Part shown: positions 1 to 9,430 of the stretch, one piece after another
How positions within the stretch are numbered: the stretch's first letter is position 1
Layout of the letters: every line of letters starts with the position of its first letter
Assembly: GCA_017881185.1 (NCBI GenBank)
Contig: JADGRE010000024.1
Coordinates: 1 to 41,576 of the forward strand
DNA length: 41,576 nucleotides
Direction: 5' to 3'
Origin: Pseudomonadota bacterium
GTDB taxonomy: Bacteria; Myxococcota_A; Polyangia; Polyangiales; JAFGIB01
Position numbers and translations under genes: made by a program
The notes under the pieces: model-generated
Database searches by the model: none
What the model was told of the DNA's origin: nothing
The model's input: the letters and a program-made list of their open reading frames with translations, nothing else

Positions 1-1176
1 CGCGAGAGCCGCGCCGACGCCTACGCCGAGTGTCATGCCGTCATCGACACGGGCGCCTTGTCGCCGCGTGCGATTGCCGAGCAGGTGATGCGGGTCGTCG
101 CCGACGACGCGATCGTGGTCGCGCTCGGGCGTCGCAGCTATCGCGTGCAAGCGAGTGCGGGCGTGCGGCAGCGCGCGGTGGACTTCGCGCAGCAGCTCAA
201 AGCCAGCTCGGTGCTGCTGGTCACCGACGTCAACATTGGTCCGCGTTGGGGCCGGCAGCTGGCTGCGCTGCTCGGCGCCAGTGGTCTGCGCGTGACCACC
301 GTGGAGCTACCGGCCGGCGAGTCCGCCAAGACCATCGAGAGCGTGCGAGTGCTGTGGGACACGGCGCTCGGCGCCGGCGTCGATCGCGCGGGTCTCGTGC
401 TGGGCGTGGGTGGGGGCGTCGTGGGCGATCTCGGTGGGTTCGCGGCGGCGACGCTGCTGCGCGGCATCCGTGTCGGTCACGTGCCGACCACGCTGCTCGC
501 CATGGTGGATAGTGCAATCGGTGGCAAGACCGGGTTCGACACGCCCGTCGGCAAGAACCTGATCGGCGCCATCCATCAGCCGAGCTTCGTGCTCTCCGAC
601 ACGGAGGTGCTGTCCACCTTGCCTGTCCAAGAGCGGCGTGCTGGGCTCGCCGAGGTCGTGAAGTCGGCGTGGCTCGACGGCGAGGCGGCGGTGGCTGCGC
701 TCGAAGCAGACGTTGCGGGTCTGGTGAGCGGCGAGGGCGCAGAGACCTTGCGCGCCATCCGCATGGCCGCGCGACTCAAAGCGCGTGTGGTGTCTGCAGA
801 CGAGCGCGAGTCGGGGCAGCGCGCGCTGCTCAACTTGGGTCACACGCTCGGTCATGCCATCGAGAGCTCGCTCGGCTACGAGGGCATGCGGCATGGCGAG
901 GCCGTGTCGCTCGGCATGGTGGCTGCGTTTCGCGTGGCGCTGCGCTTGGGCCGTGCCGACGCGCAGCAGGGCGAGCGGGCGCAGCGCCTCTTGGGACAGC
1001 TTGGTTTGCCGGTCGACGTGGATCGTCATCTCACGCCGCACGTGCTGTCGTTCCTCGGCTCCGACAAGAAGCGCACTCGCGACACCATCGGCTACGTGGT
1101 GCCCGGCGTACCCGGCCAGGTGGAGCAGGTTTCTTTGCCTGTGGAGCAACTCAAGTCGTTGTTTCTCGGCACGTAG
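1..1176 (+). CDS. aroKB: Shikimate kinase / 3-dehydroquinate synthase fusion (5' end outside window)
   Basis: The frame is open from base 1. The first ~33 codons (RADAYAECHAVIDT...) read like the C-terminal end of a shikimate kinase, and a complete 3-dehydroquinate synthase follows with no stop or linker. AroB cyclises DAHP to 3-dehydroquinate using NAD+ and a metal; AroK phosphorylates shikimate later in the same cytoplasmic pathway to chorismate. AroB hallmarks visible: GVGGGVVGDLGGFAAAT (nucleotide binding), PTTLLAMVDSAIGGKTG, the metal-ligand regions AEVVKSAW and NLGHTLGHAIE, MRHGEAVSLGM, and the C-terminal KKRTRDTIGY. A TTG at 58 could start AroB alone, but the upstream codons match the kinase family, so a fusion is the better reading. 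The kinase P-loop is outside the window and cannot be checked. Confidence 0.88.
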   Translation, partial: RESRADAYAECHAVIDTGALSPRAIAEQVMRVVADDAIVVALGRRSYRVQASAGVRQRAVDFAQQLKASSVLLVTDVNIGPRWGRQLAALLGASGLRVTTVELPAGESAKTIESVRVLWDTALGAGVDRAGLVLGVGGGVVGDLGGFAAATLLRGIRVGHVPTTLLAMVDSAIGGKTGFDTPVGKNLIGAIHQPSFVLSDTEVLSTLPVQERRAGLAEVVKSAWLDGEAAVAALEADVAGLVSGEGAETLRAIRMAARLKARVVSADERESGQRALLNLGHTLGHAIESSLGYEGMRHGEAVSLGMVAAFRVALRLGRADAQQGERAQRLLGQLGLPVDVDRHLTPHVLSFLGSDKKRTRDTIGYVVPGVPGQVEQVSLPVEQLKSLFLGT

Positions 1177-1199
1177 GCGTCACACGCACAGTCGCAAAT

Positions 1200-1228
1200 T
1201 TGTGAGCTTCGGCGCGGGCAGGTACGAT
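1200..1228 (+). promoter_or_regulatory. Possible sigma-70-type promoter of the 1265 lipoprotein gene
   Basis: TTGTGA (1200-1205), a 17-nt spacer and TACGAT (1223-1228), each 4/6 to consensus. The predicted start near 1235 gives a leader of about 30 nt before the ATG at 1265, which contains the GGGAGG ribosome binding site. Confidence 0.35.
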
Positions 1229-1264
1229 CTTAACTCGATGTACCGATCTCTCGGGAGGCTGGCA

Positions 1265-1990
1265 ATGCGCGGCGTTTCGGTTCTGACCTTCCTATCGTTC
1301 CTATTGGGGCTGTCAGCCTGTGCTCCGGCGGGTACGTCGGCGTACGTGAGCTTCAACATTCCTCCGGACGGGAGCTGCACGGTTACGCCCGTGGTCACCG
1401 GCGGCAAGTTCATCCCGGAGGGTCAGTTCGACATCTCGGGCAAGCCGCCGAACGACCACGTGTTCTGCGATACGCCGTACTACGTGAACCTGCTGGTCAA
1501 CAGCAACCTGCGCGCCAACAAAGACACCACGCTCGGCCGCGCGGAGCCGAACGTGCTGCAGATCACCAGCGCGGAAGTGCGGCTGATGGACATCAACCAC
1601 GCGACGATGACTTTCAAGAACGTCAAGCCGGCGCTGCCCAATCCGTTCCTGGTGGTGGCTAACAATTCGTTGCCCCCGTCGCAGGGTGGCGACCCCACGG
1701 TCGGCATCGCGAACGTGCGCGCCATCCCCACCGACTACGCCCACCACCTCAGTCCGTTCATCGACAAGGAGATCCTGGTCGAGATCCAGCTCTTCGGCAC
1801 CACGATCGGCAACGAGGATATCGACTTCAAGCCGTTCACGTACCCCGTGCGCATCTGCGACGGGTGTCTGCTGCGGTGCTTGGGCAAGGACGTAACCGGC
1901 CACATGCTCACGCCCGCCGACTTCTACGGTAGCGAGTGCCCCGACAACGCGGGTGCCGACGGTCGCTACTGCATCGACCCCAACTGCTGA
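1265..1990 (+). CDS. Cysteine-containing lipoprotein of unknown function
   Basis: A 241-residue secreted lipoprotein. The N-terminus has a short charged start, a hydrophobic stretch (residues 4-15) and the lipobox L16-S-A-C19, so Cys19 should be lipidated after signal peptidase II cleavage. The mature part has paired cysteines (for example ICDGC, and a C-terminal YCIDPNC), which suggests disulfides outside the cytoplasm. I recognise no domain. The ATG at 1265 is chosen because GGGAGG sits about 8 nt upstream and the signal peptide begins there; an in-frame ATG at 1238 would add nine residues. It follows aroKB by 88 nt and probably has its own promoter. It converges with the TPR gene at 2006, only 15 nt away. 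Confidence 0.78.
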   Translation: MRGVSVLTFLSFLLGLSACAPAGTSAYVSFNIPPDGSCTVTPVVTGGKFIPEGQFDISGKPPNDHVFCDTPYYVNLLVNSNLRANKDTTLGRAEPNVLQITSAEVRLMDINHATMTFKNVKPALPNPFLVVANNSLPPSQGGDPTVGIANVRAIPTDYAHHLSPFIDKEILVEIQLFGTTIGNEDIDFKPFTYPVRICDGCLLRCLGKDVTGHMLTPADFYGSECPDNAGADGRYCIDPNC

Positions 1991-2005
1991 GCGCGACGCA
2001 TGTTG

Positions 2006-5000
2006 TTACAGCACCTGAGCCAAGAGGCCCAGGTAGGCTTCGGACAGCGCGGTGCGCGCGACTTCGCTGAACGCCGCCGAGTTCGTGCACGCATCACGGA
2101 AGCCTGTCTCGGTGTGGATGTCGATGGTGCGTAGCGCTGGCTCGAGGGCAGTAAGCGCCTCGAGCGCCTCGGCAGCGTTGCTCAGCACGAGCAGCCCCGC
2201 TCGGTGCGCCGCCAGCCCGGCGCGGTGGCGCAGGGCCTCGTAGTCCAGCGCTGGCCACTGTGCGTCGATCACTTCGCGCATCTGCGCCTGCGTGCGCATC
2301 GGCACGCTGTGCCAGAGCGCCGAGGCCAGCTCCTTGGCGGCGCGATCGAGCTGTTCGGCCGAACCTGTCGGGCCAAACGCGCCGAGCATGCCGGCGATCA
2401 AGTCGCGGCCGTCTTGTTCGGGTAGCACGCACAAGAGTGCGTTCTCGGGTTGCGCCCAGACCAGACACTGGGCGATGCGATAGGTGAGCGCCGGCAGCTC
2501 GGTGAGATCGGCACGCGCGATGATCGAAGGCGGGTAGGTGGGCACCACGGTGAGCGCGGGTGTCGCTTTGGGTTTCAGGTACAGCGGTGTGTCGGCGTAG
2601 TCGAGGAGAAGAGCGGCGCGCGCGTAGGCGGCGGCGACCGGTCCGTCGCTGCTCGGGGTGACTCGCTGACGCACCGACACATCGTAGGCCTCCAGCGTGC
2701 GGCGGAAGCGCGGGATGGTGCGCGCGCTCTCCCACAGGAGCGCGAGCAGGCGGCGAACCGGTTCGGCGCGCCCGCCGGCCTCGATGAGCTCGCGCGCCTC
2801 GCCCTCGCGAAACAGGCGCGGGTGCAGCGGCGGGTGAGTGGGTGCCGCGATGCTGCGGTCGAACACCGACAGGAGCTCGGCCGTGCCCGTGGCCTCGGCC
2901 AGCGCGTGTTGTGCGAGCGCTCCGGCGTGCAGTTGCCGCAGCTCGCCTGTGCGCGACGGGTCGGAGCGAACCAGTTGCCCGAGCAGGAAGTGGGCTTCGG
3001 CTGCACGCTCTGGCTCGGCGCCAAGCAGCACGACCAGCTGTTCGAGCGCGCGCACGTCGCCATTCTCGGCGGCCGTGCGCAGCTGCTGCTCGGGGATCGA
3101 GAGCGTAGGCGTCGGCTCGCTCGGTCGCACGCGCAGAGGAGGCTCGCTGTGCCGCGCCCGCGGAGCTGCAGCTGTCGGCGGCGGTGGCACCGAGGGTGGA
3201 TGCGTCTCTTGCGGCGACACAGGCGGCGACACAGGCGGCGACACAGGCGGCGGCACAGCAGCTGTCGGCGGCGCAGGCGGCTGTGGAGGCTCGGCGTCGG
3301 GCGCGGGGGGAGGTGGCATGATGGCCGGGGTCGCTGTCGGCGTGGCGACCGCGGGTGCAGCCACCGGCTCGAGCCGGGCTTGCAACGCCAAGACCTCCGC
3401 GTGTTGCGGCGCAGCTTCGAGCGCGGCATGCAGCGTGGCGAGCGCTTCGGGTTTTCGGTCGGTTTCTAGCAGCGCGTCCGCCATGGTGACGAGCGCGGCC
3501 ACGCGCACCTCGATCGGCAATGCGGCACCGAAGTCGTCGCCCAGCGCTGGCGAGAGCGTACGCACGGCAGCGGCGGGGTCGGCGCGCTCGCTGATGTGCA
3601 GGCGTGCCGTGTGCAACAGCAGCTCTGCTTTGGCCTCGGCGTCCCAGGCCTTGTCGGCGCGCTGTTCCCACGCTGCGCCGAGCGCAGCCAGTGCTTGCTG
3701 CTGCGCCGCGCGGTCTCGCAGGCCCATGCGGTGCGCGGCGTCGAGCAATTGCGCATCGAGCTCGCCCACGCGCGCGAGCTCGTCGGCTTTCATCAGCAGG
3801 GCGAAACCGCGCGCCGGGTCGTCCATCTCGTTGCGCGCGACGCGAGCGGCCTCGCACAGCAGCGCGAAGCGGCCTTCTTGATCGCCCAAGGTGCCGGCCA
3901 GTGATTCCTGCGCGTCGATCAGTGGCCCAAGCTGATTGGTGGCGCGCGCCACGCGTTCAATCGCCTTGTATGCGACGCCAGCGCCCTTGGAGAGCTCGAA
4001 CGCTTGCGCATAGTGGGCGAGCGCTTCGTCGGGCACGCCGGAGCGCTCGAGCCAGCGCCCGGCGCGATAGTGCAGCGCGCGCTGTCCGTGCGGACCGATA
4101 GCAGCGGCGATGAGCGTGTCGTACACCGCGAGCGCGGCGTCGCGATTGGCGGTGGGCAGCGTGAGGCGTTCGACCATCAGCAAGAGCTCGCCCACGGCAG
4201 GGAAGCGACGGGCACCCTCGGAAGCGAGCGTCAACGCGAGCTCGGCGTCGCTCAAGTCGGTCTCGGCCTTGCGCGCGATCCACAGGTGCACGGTGCCGCC
4301 CGCGTCCTCGGGCAGCTCGGTGGCCAAGGCTCGCGCTTGGTCGATGGCCCAGCGCGGCTCGCCGAGGCTGAACAGCGCACCGAGCGCGGTCAGCAAGCCC
4401 TCGCGATCACCGGCGCTCTCCAGCATGAGCGCCTTTACGTACGCGACTGCGCGCGGCGCATCGTTCGCTTGGTGCGCAGCCGCCACGAGATCCAGTAGCA
4501 GCTGACGCCGCGCCGCCGGGTCGGGCTTGCTCTCGAGCGACAACGATAACACGGTGAGCAGGCGGGTGGTGTCGCCGCTCTGGGCGAACAAGCTCGCGAG
4601 GCCCTCGAGCGCATCGTTGCAGCGAGTGTCCACGGCGAGTGCCCGCAGCAGCGCCCGCACCTGGCCGACGCGGTCGGCATGTGACCCGTGGTGTTCCGCC
4701 AGCGTGAGCAAGTGCTCCACGCGCGGCGCGCCCGTCACGGCGCTCGCTGCGCGCTCGAGCGCACCGGCGATCAGCGTCGCGTCGCGCGCAGCACGCGCCA
4801 GTGCCACAGCTTGGTCGGCGTACTGCGCATCGGTCCGGCCGAGCTCGTCCATCACGCGCTGGGCGAGTCGCGCGGCTTCGGCATGCGCGGACAGCTCGTG
4901 CAGGCGGCCGACGGCGTCTTTGACGCGAGCGACGACCAGTGGTCCGCCAGCGTCGCGCAGCAGCGCTTCGGCTTCCTCCAGGATCGGTGCCGGATCGTTC

Positions 5001-7567
5001 TGCGTGAGGTGGTATGCGAGCGCCGACAGGCGCGGCTCCGGCAACAGCGGCAACAGCTCGCTGTAGTCGCGCAGCACCTCGAGCTCGGTCGCGAAGTCGC
5101 CCGCGGCGCGCGCGGCGTCGGCGAGGGCAGAGAGCAAGGCCGGTAGCTCGCCGAGCAACCTGCGGGCTTCACGCAGTCGCGACACTGCGCGCCTGGGTTC
5201 CATGCGGTGGGCGTGGCGCAAGAGAATGATGGCGGCGTCGGCGGCGCTCTGGTCCGAGGCCAGTGCGGAGTCGGCGCTGGTGACCGCGGCGTCGTAGTCG
5301 CCGATGTTCTCGAGGTGTCGCGCCAGCGCGACCAGTGCCCGGCCTTGCGCTCGGCCCGCGGGTGTGGCGCGTGCCCGCAGCGACAGGGCGTCGCGCGTGA
5401 GCGTGGGGTCGCGCAACGCGGCACTCGCGCGCCGCAGCCGCGCCAGGCTCATGGCGTGCGTGGGATCGATGGCCAGCGCCTGGGCCGTGGCTGCCGCCAC
5501 CGCGCGCGGGTCGTCACGCCGCACATGATGCGCCGCCAACGCGGACCACAGACTCACGGTCTCGGTCGGATCGCTCGCGGTGCCCAGGCGCGCCTCCAGC
5601 TCCGCGACGCGTGCGTCGTCGCCGTTCGCCAGAGCGGGCAGCTCGGCGCGTGTGCCGCCGGCCCGCACCAGCAACTCGGCCGGCCGTGCCAGCGTGGGGT
5701 TGCGCTGCAATGCACGCGCCAGGAAGGCCAGCGCCGTGGCGCGTTCACCTTCGATGCCCAGCGCGACCTCGCCCGCGCGCGCCAGCCACACCGGAGCCTG
5801 CTCGTGGGGACAGCGCAACGCGACCGACTCGAGCACCGCGAGCTGATCGGCGTGTTGACCGGTCTCGCTCAAGTCCTCGTCGAGCGGCGCATAGATGAGG
5901 TCGAAGCCTGGCTCTTCGTCGAACACTTCGATGAGCAGCTCGGCCGCGAGATCGCGGCGCCCGTTGCCCACTGCGCGCTGCGCGGCTGCCAGTCGGATGC
6001 GTCGTCGCTGCTCGGGCTGTTCCAGGTTACGCGCGGTTTCGGCGACGACGGCGATGCCCGCTTCGGGATGATCGAGCTCGGCGAGCACGGTGGCGTACTC
6101 CTCGGCCAGCATGGCGTCGGCGGGGTTCCAGGCATACGCGAGCCCGTAGAGCACGGCTGCACGCCGCTTGTCGTGCTCGACCCAAGCCAACGCGGCGAGC
6201 CGCGCGTGCGCAACGGCCACAGGCAAGTTGTCGCGCTCGGCCAGTAGGTGGGCGAGCGCTTCGTGTGCTTGTGGGTGACTCGGATCTTCGGCGGCGGCTT
6301 CCGACAACGCTTCGATGCAGCCCTCGAGGTCGTCGGTGGCGCGGTAGATGTCGGCCAGCAAGCGATACGCTGCGGCGCGCTCGACGGAGATGGGGCTCGC
6401 GGCGACGGCGGCGCGCGCATAGGCAATCGCGAGCTCTGGCTGACCCAGGTAAGAGCAGTGCAGCGCCGCGTCTTGCAACACCTGCGGGTCGCTCGGATCG
6501 GCAGCTGCCGCTTCACGCAGCGCGCGACAGGCTTCTTCGAGCGAGCCCATGCGGCTTTGCCACAGACGCGCCAGCTCCACGAAGGCCCGCGCGCGCTCGG
6601 GCCCGGGCGCATGGCGTGCTTCGAGCGCCGCGATGCGCAGCTCGACCTCGCGCAACGGGTCGTGCAATGGCGTGGGGTTCGCCACTGCGGCCGTCAGCTC
6701 CACGCGCGGGATCGACTCGATGGGAACACCATCGGCCCCGGGATCGAGGCGCACGCGTGGTGCGCGCGGCGGCAGTGACGGTCGCATGCTCAGCACCACG
6801 CCAGGCGAGGGCGGTGCTTCGGGCATCACCGACAGCCGCGGTGCCGGTGGCGGCAAGGTGCCGGTGCGAGACTGCGGCCGCGCACCCGGCGTGCCCGGCG
6901 CTTGCAGGCGCAGCACACCCGCACCGACGAGCGCTGCGAGTTGCGGTGCGCACGCTGGGTAGCGCGCGAGCATCGCCGAGACCACGGGCCGTTCGCTGGT
7001 TTCACCGAGTGCGGCCCAGCGCTTGGCCTCTTCAGTGGAGGGTCCATCCACCCACTGCAAGCGGTGGTTCAGGCGCACGCCCACCGCGCTGGCGGCGCCA
7101 TCGACTGCCAGCCGCGTCAGCGCATCGAGCAGCAGCGTCGGCAAGCGCGCAGTAGTGGCGGGTGGAGCGCCGCGCAGTGGCGTGTCGTCCAGCATCGGCA
7201 TGGCCTCGCCCTGTTCGGCGGCGCGACGTAGCGCGCGCACGAAGCGGTCGAGCCACAACGCGCGCTTCAAGTTCTTGTGCTCGGTCTTGGTGAGCAGACC
7301 GAGCGTGATCCAGTCGTCGTCCGAGAGCTCGGAACCCTGGTCACGGTGCGTGCGCACTTCGTGCAGGCGCTCGGGCGTGACGCGTCCAGAGGCGATGAGG
7401 AACTCTGCGAAGTCGGGATCGCCGGCCACCGGCTCGACGTCGCAGACTTCACCCGCAGCCAGCTGCAAGCGCTGACCTGCCAGCACGACACCGCCGTCGT
7501 GCCGGCGTTCCGCGAGCTTGAGCAGAAGCGAAGCGACGGGACTCACGTCCAGCGGCGGAGCGTCCAT
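2006..7567 (-). CDS. Very large TPR-repeat protein (1853 aa)
   Basis: Residues 1-~230 look like a DUF4388/PATAN-like module plus a helical domain (SLLLKLAERRHDGGVVL..., then EFLIASGRVTPERLHEV). Residues ~300-1390 are almost all alpha-helical TPR-like repeats (LAYARAAVAASP, ALSEAAAEDPSHPQAHEALA and similar). A Pro/Ala/Thr-rich linker near 1400-1480 contains PPVS repeats encoded by a DNA tandem repeat. A final helical domain ends with AHRAGLLVLSNAAEALEAL. No signal peptide or membrane segment is visible, so it is probably a cytoplasmic scaffold; partners are unknown. It lies 51 nt downstream of the sppA-like gene on the same strand and may be co-transcribed. A TATCCT hexamer 10 nt before the ATG could be a separate promoter. 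Function is not assigned. Confidence 0.85.
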   Translation of the reverse strand: MDAPPLDVSPVASLLLKLAERRHDGGVVLAGQRLQLAAGEVCDVEPVAGDPDFAEFLIASGRVTPERLHEVRTHRDQGSELSDDDWITLGLLTKTEHKNLKRALWLDRFVRALRRAAEQGEAMPMLDDTPLRGAPPATTARLPTLLLDALTRLAVDGAASAVGVRLNHRLQWVDGPSTEEAKRWAALGETSERPVVSAMLARYPACAPQLAALVGAGVLRLQAPGTPGARPQSRTGTLPPPAPRLSVMPEAPPSPGVVLSMRPSLPPRAPRVRLDPGADGVPIESIPRVELTAAVANPTPLHDPLREVELRIAALEARHAPGPERARAFVELARLWQSRMGSLEEACRALREAAAADPSDPQVLQDAALHCSYLGQPELAIAYARAAVAASPISVERAAAYRLLADIYRATDDLEGCIEALSEAAAEDPSHPQAHEALAHLLAERDNLPVAVAHARLAALAWVEHDKRRAAVLYGLAYAWNPADAMLAEEYATVLAELDHPEAGIAVVAETARNLEQPEQRRRIRLAAAQRAVGNGRRDLAAELLIEVFDEEPGFDLIYAPLDEDLSETGQHADQLAVLESVALRCPHEQAPVWLARAGEVALGIEGERATALAFLARALQRNPTLARPAELLVRAGGTRAELPALANGDDARVAELEARLGTASDPTETVSLWSALAAHHVRRDDPRAVAAATAQALAIDPTHAMSLARLRRASAALRDPTLTRDALSLRARATPAGRAQGRALVALARHLENIGDYDAAVTSADSALASDQSAADAAIILLRHAHRMEPRRAVSRLREARRLLGELPALLSALADAARAAGDFATELEVLRDYSELLPLLPEPRLSALAYHLTQNDPAPILEEAEALLRDAGGPLVVARVKDAVGRLHELSAHAEAARLAQRVMDELGRTDAQYADQAVALARAARDATLIAGALERAASAVTGAPRVEHLLTLAEHHGSHADRVGQVRALLRALAVDTRCNDALEGLASLFAQSGDTTRLLTVLSLSLESKPDPAARRQLLLDLVAAAHQANDAPRAVAYVKALMLESAGDREGLLTALGALFSLGEPRWAIDQARALATELPEDAGGTVHLWIARKAETDLSDAELALTLASEGARRFPAVGELLLMVERLTLPTANRDAALAVYDTLIAAAIGPHGQRALHYRAGRWLERSGVPDEALAHYAQAFELSKGAGVAYKAIERVARATNQLGPLIDAQESLAGTLGDQEGRFALLCEAARVARNEMDDPARGFALLMKADELARVGELDAQLLDAAHRMGLRDRAAQQQALAALGAAWEQRADKAWDAEAKAELLLHTARLHISERADPAAAVRTLSPALGDDFGAALPIEVRVAALVTMADALLETDRKPEALATLHAALEAAPQHAEVLALQARLEPVAAPAVATPTATPAIMPPPPAPDAEPPQPPAPPTAAVPPPVSPPVSPPVSPQETHPPSVPPPPTAAAPRARHSEPPLRVRPSEPTPTLSIPEQQLRTAAENGDVRALEQLVVLLGAEPERAAEAHFLLGQLVRSDPSRTGELRQLHAGALAQHALAEATGTAELLSVFDRSIAAPTHPPLHPRLFREGEARELIEAGGRAEPVRRLLALLWESARTIPRFRRTLEAYDVSVRQRVTPSSDGPVAAAYARAALLLDYADTPLYLKPKATPALTVVPTYPPSIIARADLTELPALTYRIAQCLVWAQPENALLCVLPEQDGRDLIAGMLGAFGPTGSAEQLDRAAKELASALWHSVPMRTQAQMREVIDAQWPALDYEALRHRAGLAAHRAGLLVLSNAAEALEALTALEPALRTIDIHTETGFRDACTNSAAFSEVARTALSEAYLGLLAQVL
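3211..3258. repeat. Four-copy 12-bp tandem repeat in the TPR gene linker
   Basis: Unit GCGGCGACACAG at 3211, 3223 and 3235, with a fourth copy at 3247 differing by one base (GCGGCGGCACAG). It is in frame and encodes the PPVS repeats of the proline-rich linker on the minus strand, so copy-number change would alter linker length without a frameshift. Confidence 0.95.
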
Positions 7568-7618
7568 GGATGCGCGCAGGATACCAGGCGCCCCACGGGA
7601 ACCATATAGCTGGTGTGC

Positions 7619-9370
7619 TCAGCGCAGCTCGAGCGTGAAGGGCAAGGCCGCGAACGGACCCGGCTTGCCATCGAGCAACGCTGTCGCCACGGGCGCATTC
7701 GCCGCCGCCGGCAGCAGCGCACGCAGTCCCTGCACGCCGAGGCTGCGCGCGCTCTCCCCCGAGACGAGGTGCGCCACGCGATCGAGCAGCCCGCGCCGAT
7801 GCGGCCAGACCTCGACCGGTGAGTCCGCGCCGAGGCCGCCCTTGGCACGGGCACGCGCCAGCGCTTGGACGAGCCCACCTTCGGTGTCGACGAGACCGCC
7901 GACTTTGGCGCGGTGTCCGCTCATGATCCGGCCCTGCGCGACGGCATCGAGTCGTTCGCCTTGCAGCTTACGGCCCGCGGTAACACGCGCGAGGAAGGTG
8001 TCGTAGGTGCTCTGCAGCGCCTGCTGCAGCGCGGCCCGTTCACTGTCGCTGAAGCGTTGGGCCGGGCTGCTCCAGGCTGCATTGCGGCCGCGGCTGAGCA
8101 CCGTGACGTGCACCCCCAAGCGCTGCGCCAGCTGCTCGCCCACGATCTTCCCGCCCACCACGCCGATCGAACCGACCAGGCTCGTGGGCTGCGCGAAGAT
8201 CTCGGTGCCGGCGCAAGCCACGTAGTATCCGCCCGATGCGGCCATGTCGCCGATGCTCACGATCACCGGCTTGCGGTGCGCGACGCGCGCGACGGCATGC
8301 CACATCTTGTCGCTGGCCAGCGCCGAACCGCCCGGAGATTGAATGCGCAGCACCAGCGCGCGCACGGCGCTGTCGTCCGCAAAGCGCCGCATGGCTTTCA
8401 CGAACGGTCCGGCGCTGGCCGCCGAGTCCGAGTCTTCGTCGCCATCGCTGATCGTGCCGGTGAGGTACGCGAGCGCGAGATGTGGCGCGTGCGAGCGCTC
8501 TTCTTCGGCCTCGGAGCTGGTGAGTGTCTTGAGCAAGTCGAGCACGCTCGTGTGTTCGGCCTCCCGACGATCGGGCATCTTCACCACGCGCTCGGCCTTC
8601 GCGCTCTGCTTGGCTGCGGCACGCGCTTCGTCGTCGAAGCCGATGGCGTCGATCAAGTGCAGAGCAAGCGCGCGTTGCGGGGTCTGTGGCCCTTCGTCGA
8701 TCGCGCGTTGCAAGTCGGCGGCCGGCAGCGAGCGTCCACGGGCCACGGCGGTCGTCAGCTCGGCCTGCAGGTCGTCGAGCAGTGCGTTCATGGTTTCACG
8801 CACTTCGTCGGGCATGTCCGCGCGCGTGAAGAGGTCGGCGGCGCCTTTGAACCGGCCCACCTGCATGACCTCCGCGTGCAGACCGAGCATCTCGAGCAGG
8901 TCGCGTGCGTAGACCACTTCTGCATGCACACCCACGAGGCTCAGCGTGCCGGTCGGTGTCATGGTGATGCGATCACAGACCTGGGCCAGCAAGGCATAGC
9001 CCACGTTGTCGGTGTTCTCGAAGTAGCAGTGCACGGGCTTCTTCGCGCTACGGACTTCGAGCAACGCCTCGCGCAGCTCGGCCTGGCGTGCCCAGCCGGA
9101 GCCGAGGTCGCCCAGGTGCAAGAGCAAGCCCGTGACCTTGTCGTTCTTGGCAAGCGCAGCGATCTGTTCGAGTAACTCGCGCTGCGAGTAGCGCGGCGCA
9201 CCGAGCAGCTGCGCACCGGGGTCTTCGGGTGGCGCCGACTGGAGCACCAGCTCGCGCAGCTCCTTGTGTGGCGTGGCGTTGGGGTTGCCAGCGCACGCGC
9301 CGGCAGGCGCGAGCGAGGCCAGCGAGGCCAGCGAGGCCAGGCAGCACAGCAGCGGTAGTCGAGCGAGCAT
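7619..9370 (-). CDS. sppA: SppA-type signal peptide peptidase (protease IV family, S49)
   Basis: A 583-residue protein with the duplicated crotonase-like fold of long SppA. The N-terminal half holds the likely general-base lysine, K175, in GRFKGAADLFTR. The C-terminal half holds the nucleophile serine, S379, in GDMAASGGYYVA, followed by AQPTSLVGSIGVVGGK. This Ser/Lys dyad degrades cleaved signal peptides at the inner membrane in E. coli SppA; the same role is inferred here. The N-terminus is a signal sequence with three tandem Leu-Ala-Ser triplets and a Cys at residue 26; the context A-G-A-C is not a convincing lipobox. It sits between the zinc-ribbon/TPR gene (60 nt upstream) and the giant TPR gene (51 nt downstream), all on the minus strand. 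Confidence 0.9.
   Translation of the reverse strand: MLARLPLLCCLASLASLASLAPAGACAGNPNATPHKELRELVLQSAPPEDPGAQLLGAPRYSQRELLEQIAALAKNDKVTGLLLHLGDLGSGWARQAELREALLEVRSAKKPVHCYFENTDNVGYALLAQVCDRITMTPTGTLSLVGVHAEVVYARDLLEMLGLHAEVMQVGRFKGAADLFTRADMPDEVRETMNALLDDLQAELTTAVARGRSLPAADLQRAIDEGPQTPQRALALHLIDAIGFDDEARAAAKQSAKAERVVKMPDRREAEHTSVLDLLKTLTSSEAEEERSHAPHLALAYLTGTISDGDEDSDSAASAGPFVKAMRRFADDSAVRALVLRIQSPGGSALASDKMWHAVARVAHRKPVIVSIGDMAASGGYYVACAGTEIFAQPTSLVGSIGVVGGKIVGEQLAQRLGVHVTVLSRGRNAAWSSPAQRFSDSERAALQQALQSTYDTFLARVTAGRKLQGERLDAVAQGRIMSGHRAKVGGLVDTEGGLVQALARARAKGGLGADSPVEVWPHRRGLLDRVAHLVSGESARSLGVQGLRALLPAAANAPVATALLDGKPGPFAALPFTLELR
9313..9339. repeat. Three-copy 9-bp repeat in the sppA signal sequence
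   Basis: GCGAGGCCA occurs three times in a row at 9313, 9322 and 9331. It encodes the repeated Leu-Ala-Ser of the signal peptide hydrophobic core, so slippage would change core length in frame. Confidence 0.93.
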
Positions 9371-9376
9371 GCCCGC

Positions 9377-9382
9377 AGCCTA
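9377..9382 (-). promoter_or_regulatory. Possible -10 hexamer of sppA, leaderless spacing
   Basis: TAGGCT lies 6 nt before the ATG at 9370. A transcription start at the usual distance would fall on the start codon. No good -35 element is visible. Confidence 0.25.
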
Positions 9383-9430
9383 CACCGAGAGCCGGTGTGG
9401 CGCTGCCCTGGTGGTAGCTCGACCGCTGGC

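Noticed and set aside
3211..3258. Short-repeat array as a CRISPR
   Set aside because: Contiguous 12-bp units with no spacers, in frame inside a coding region.
5207..6247. 346-codon plus-strand frame inside the giant TPR gene
   Set aside because: Gly/Arg/Gln-rich shadow of the TPR frame with no domain.
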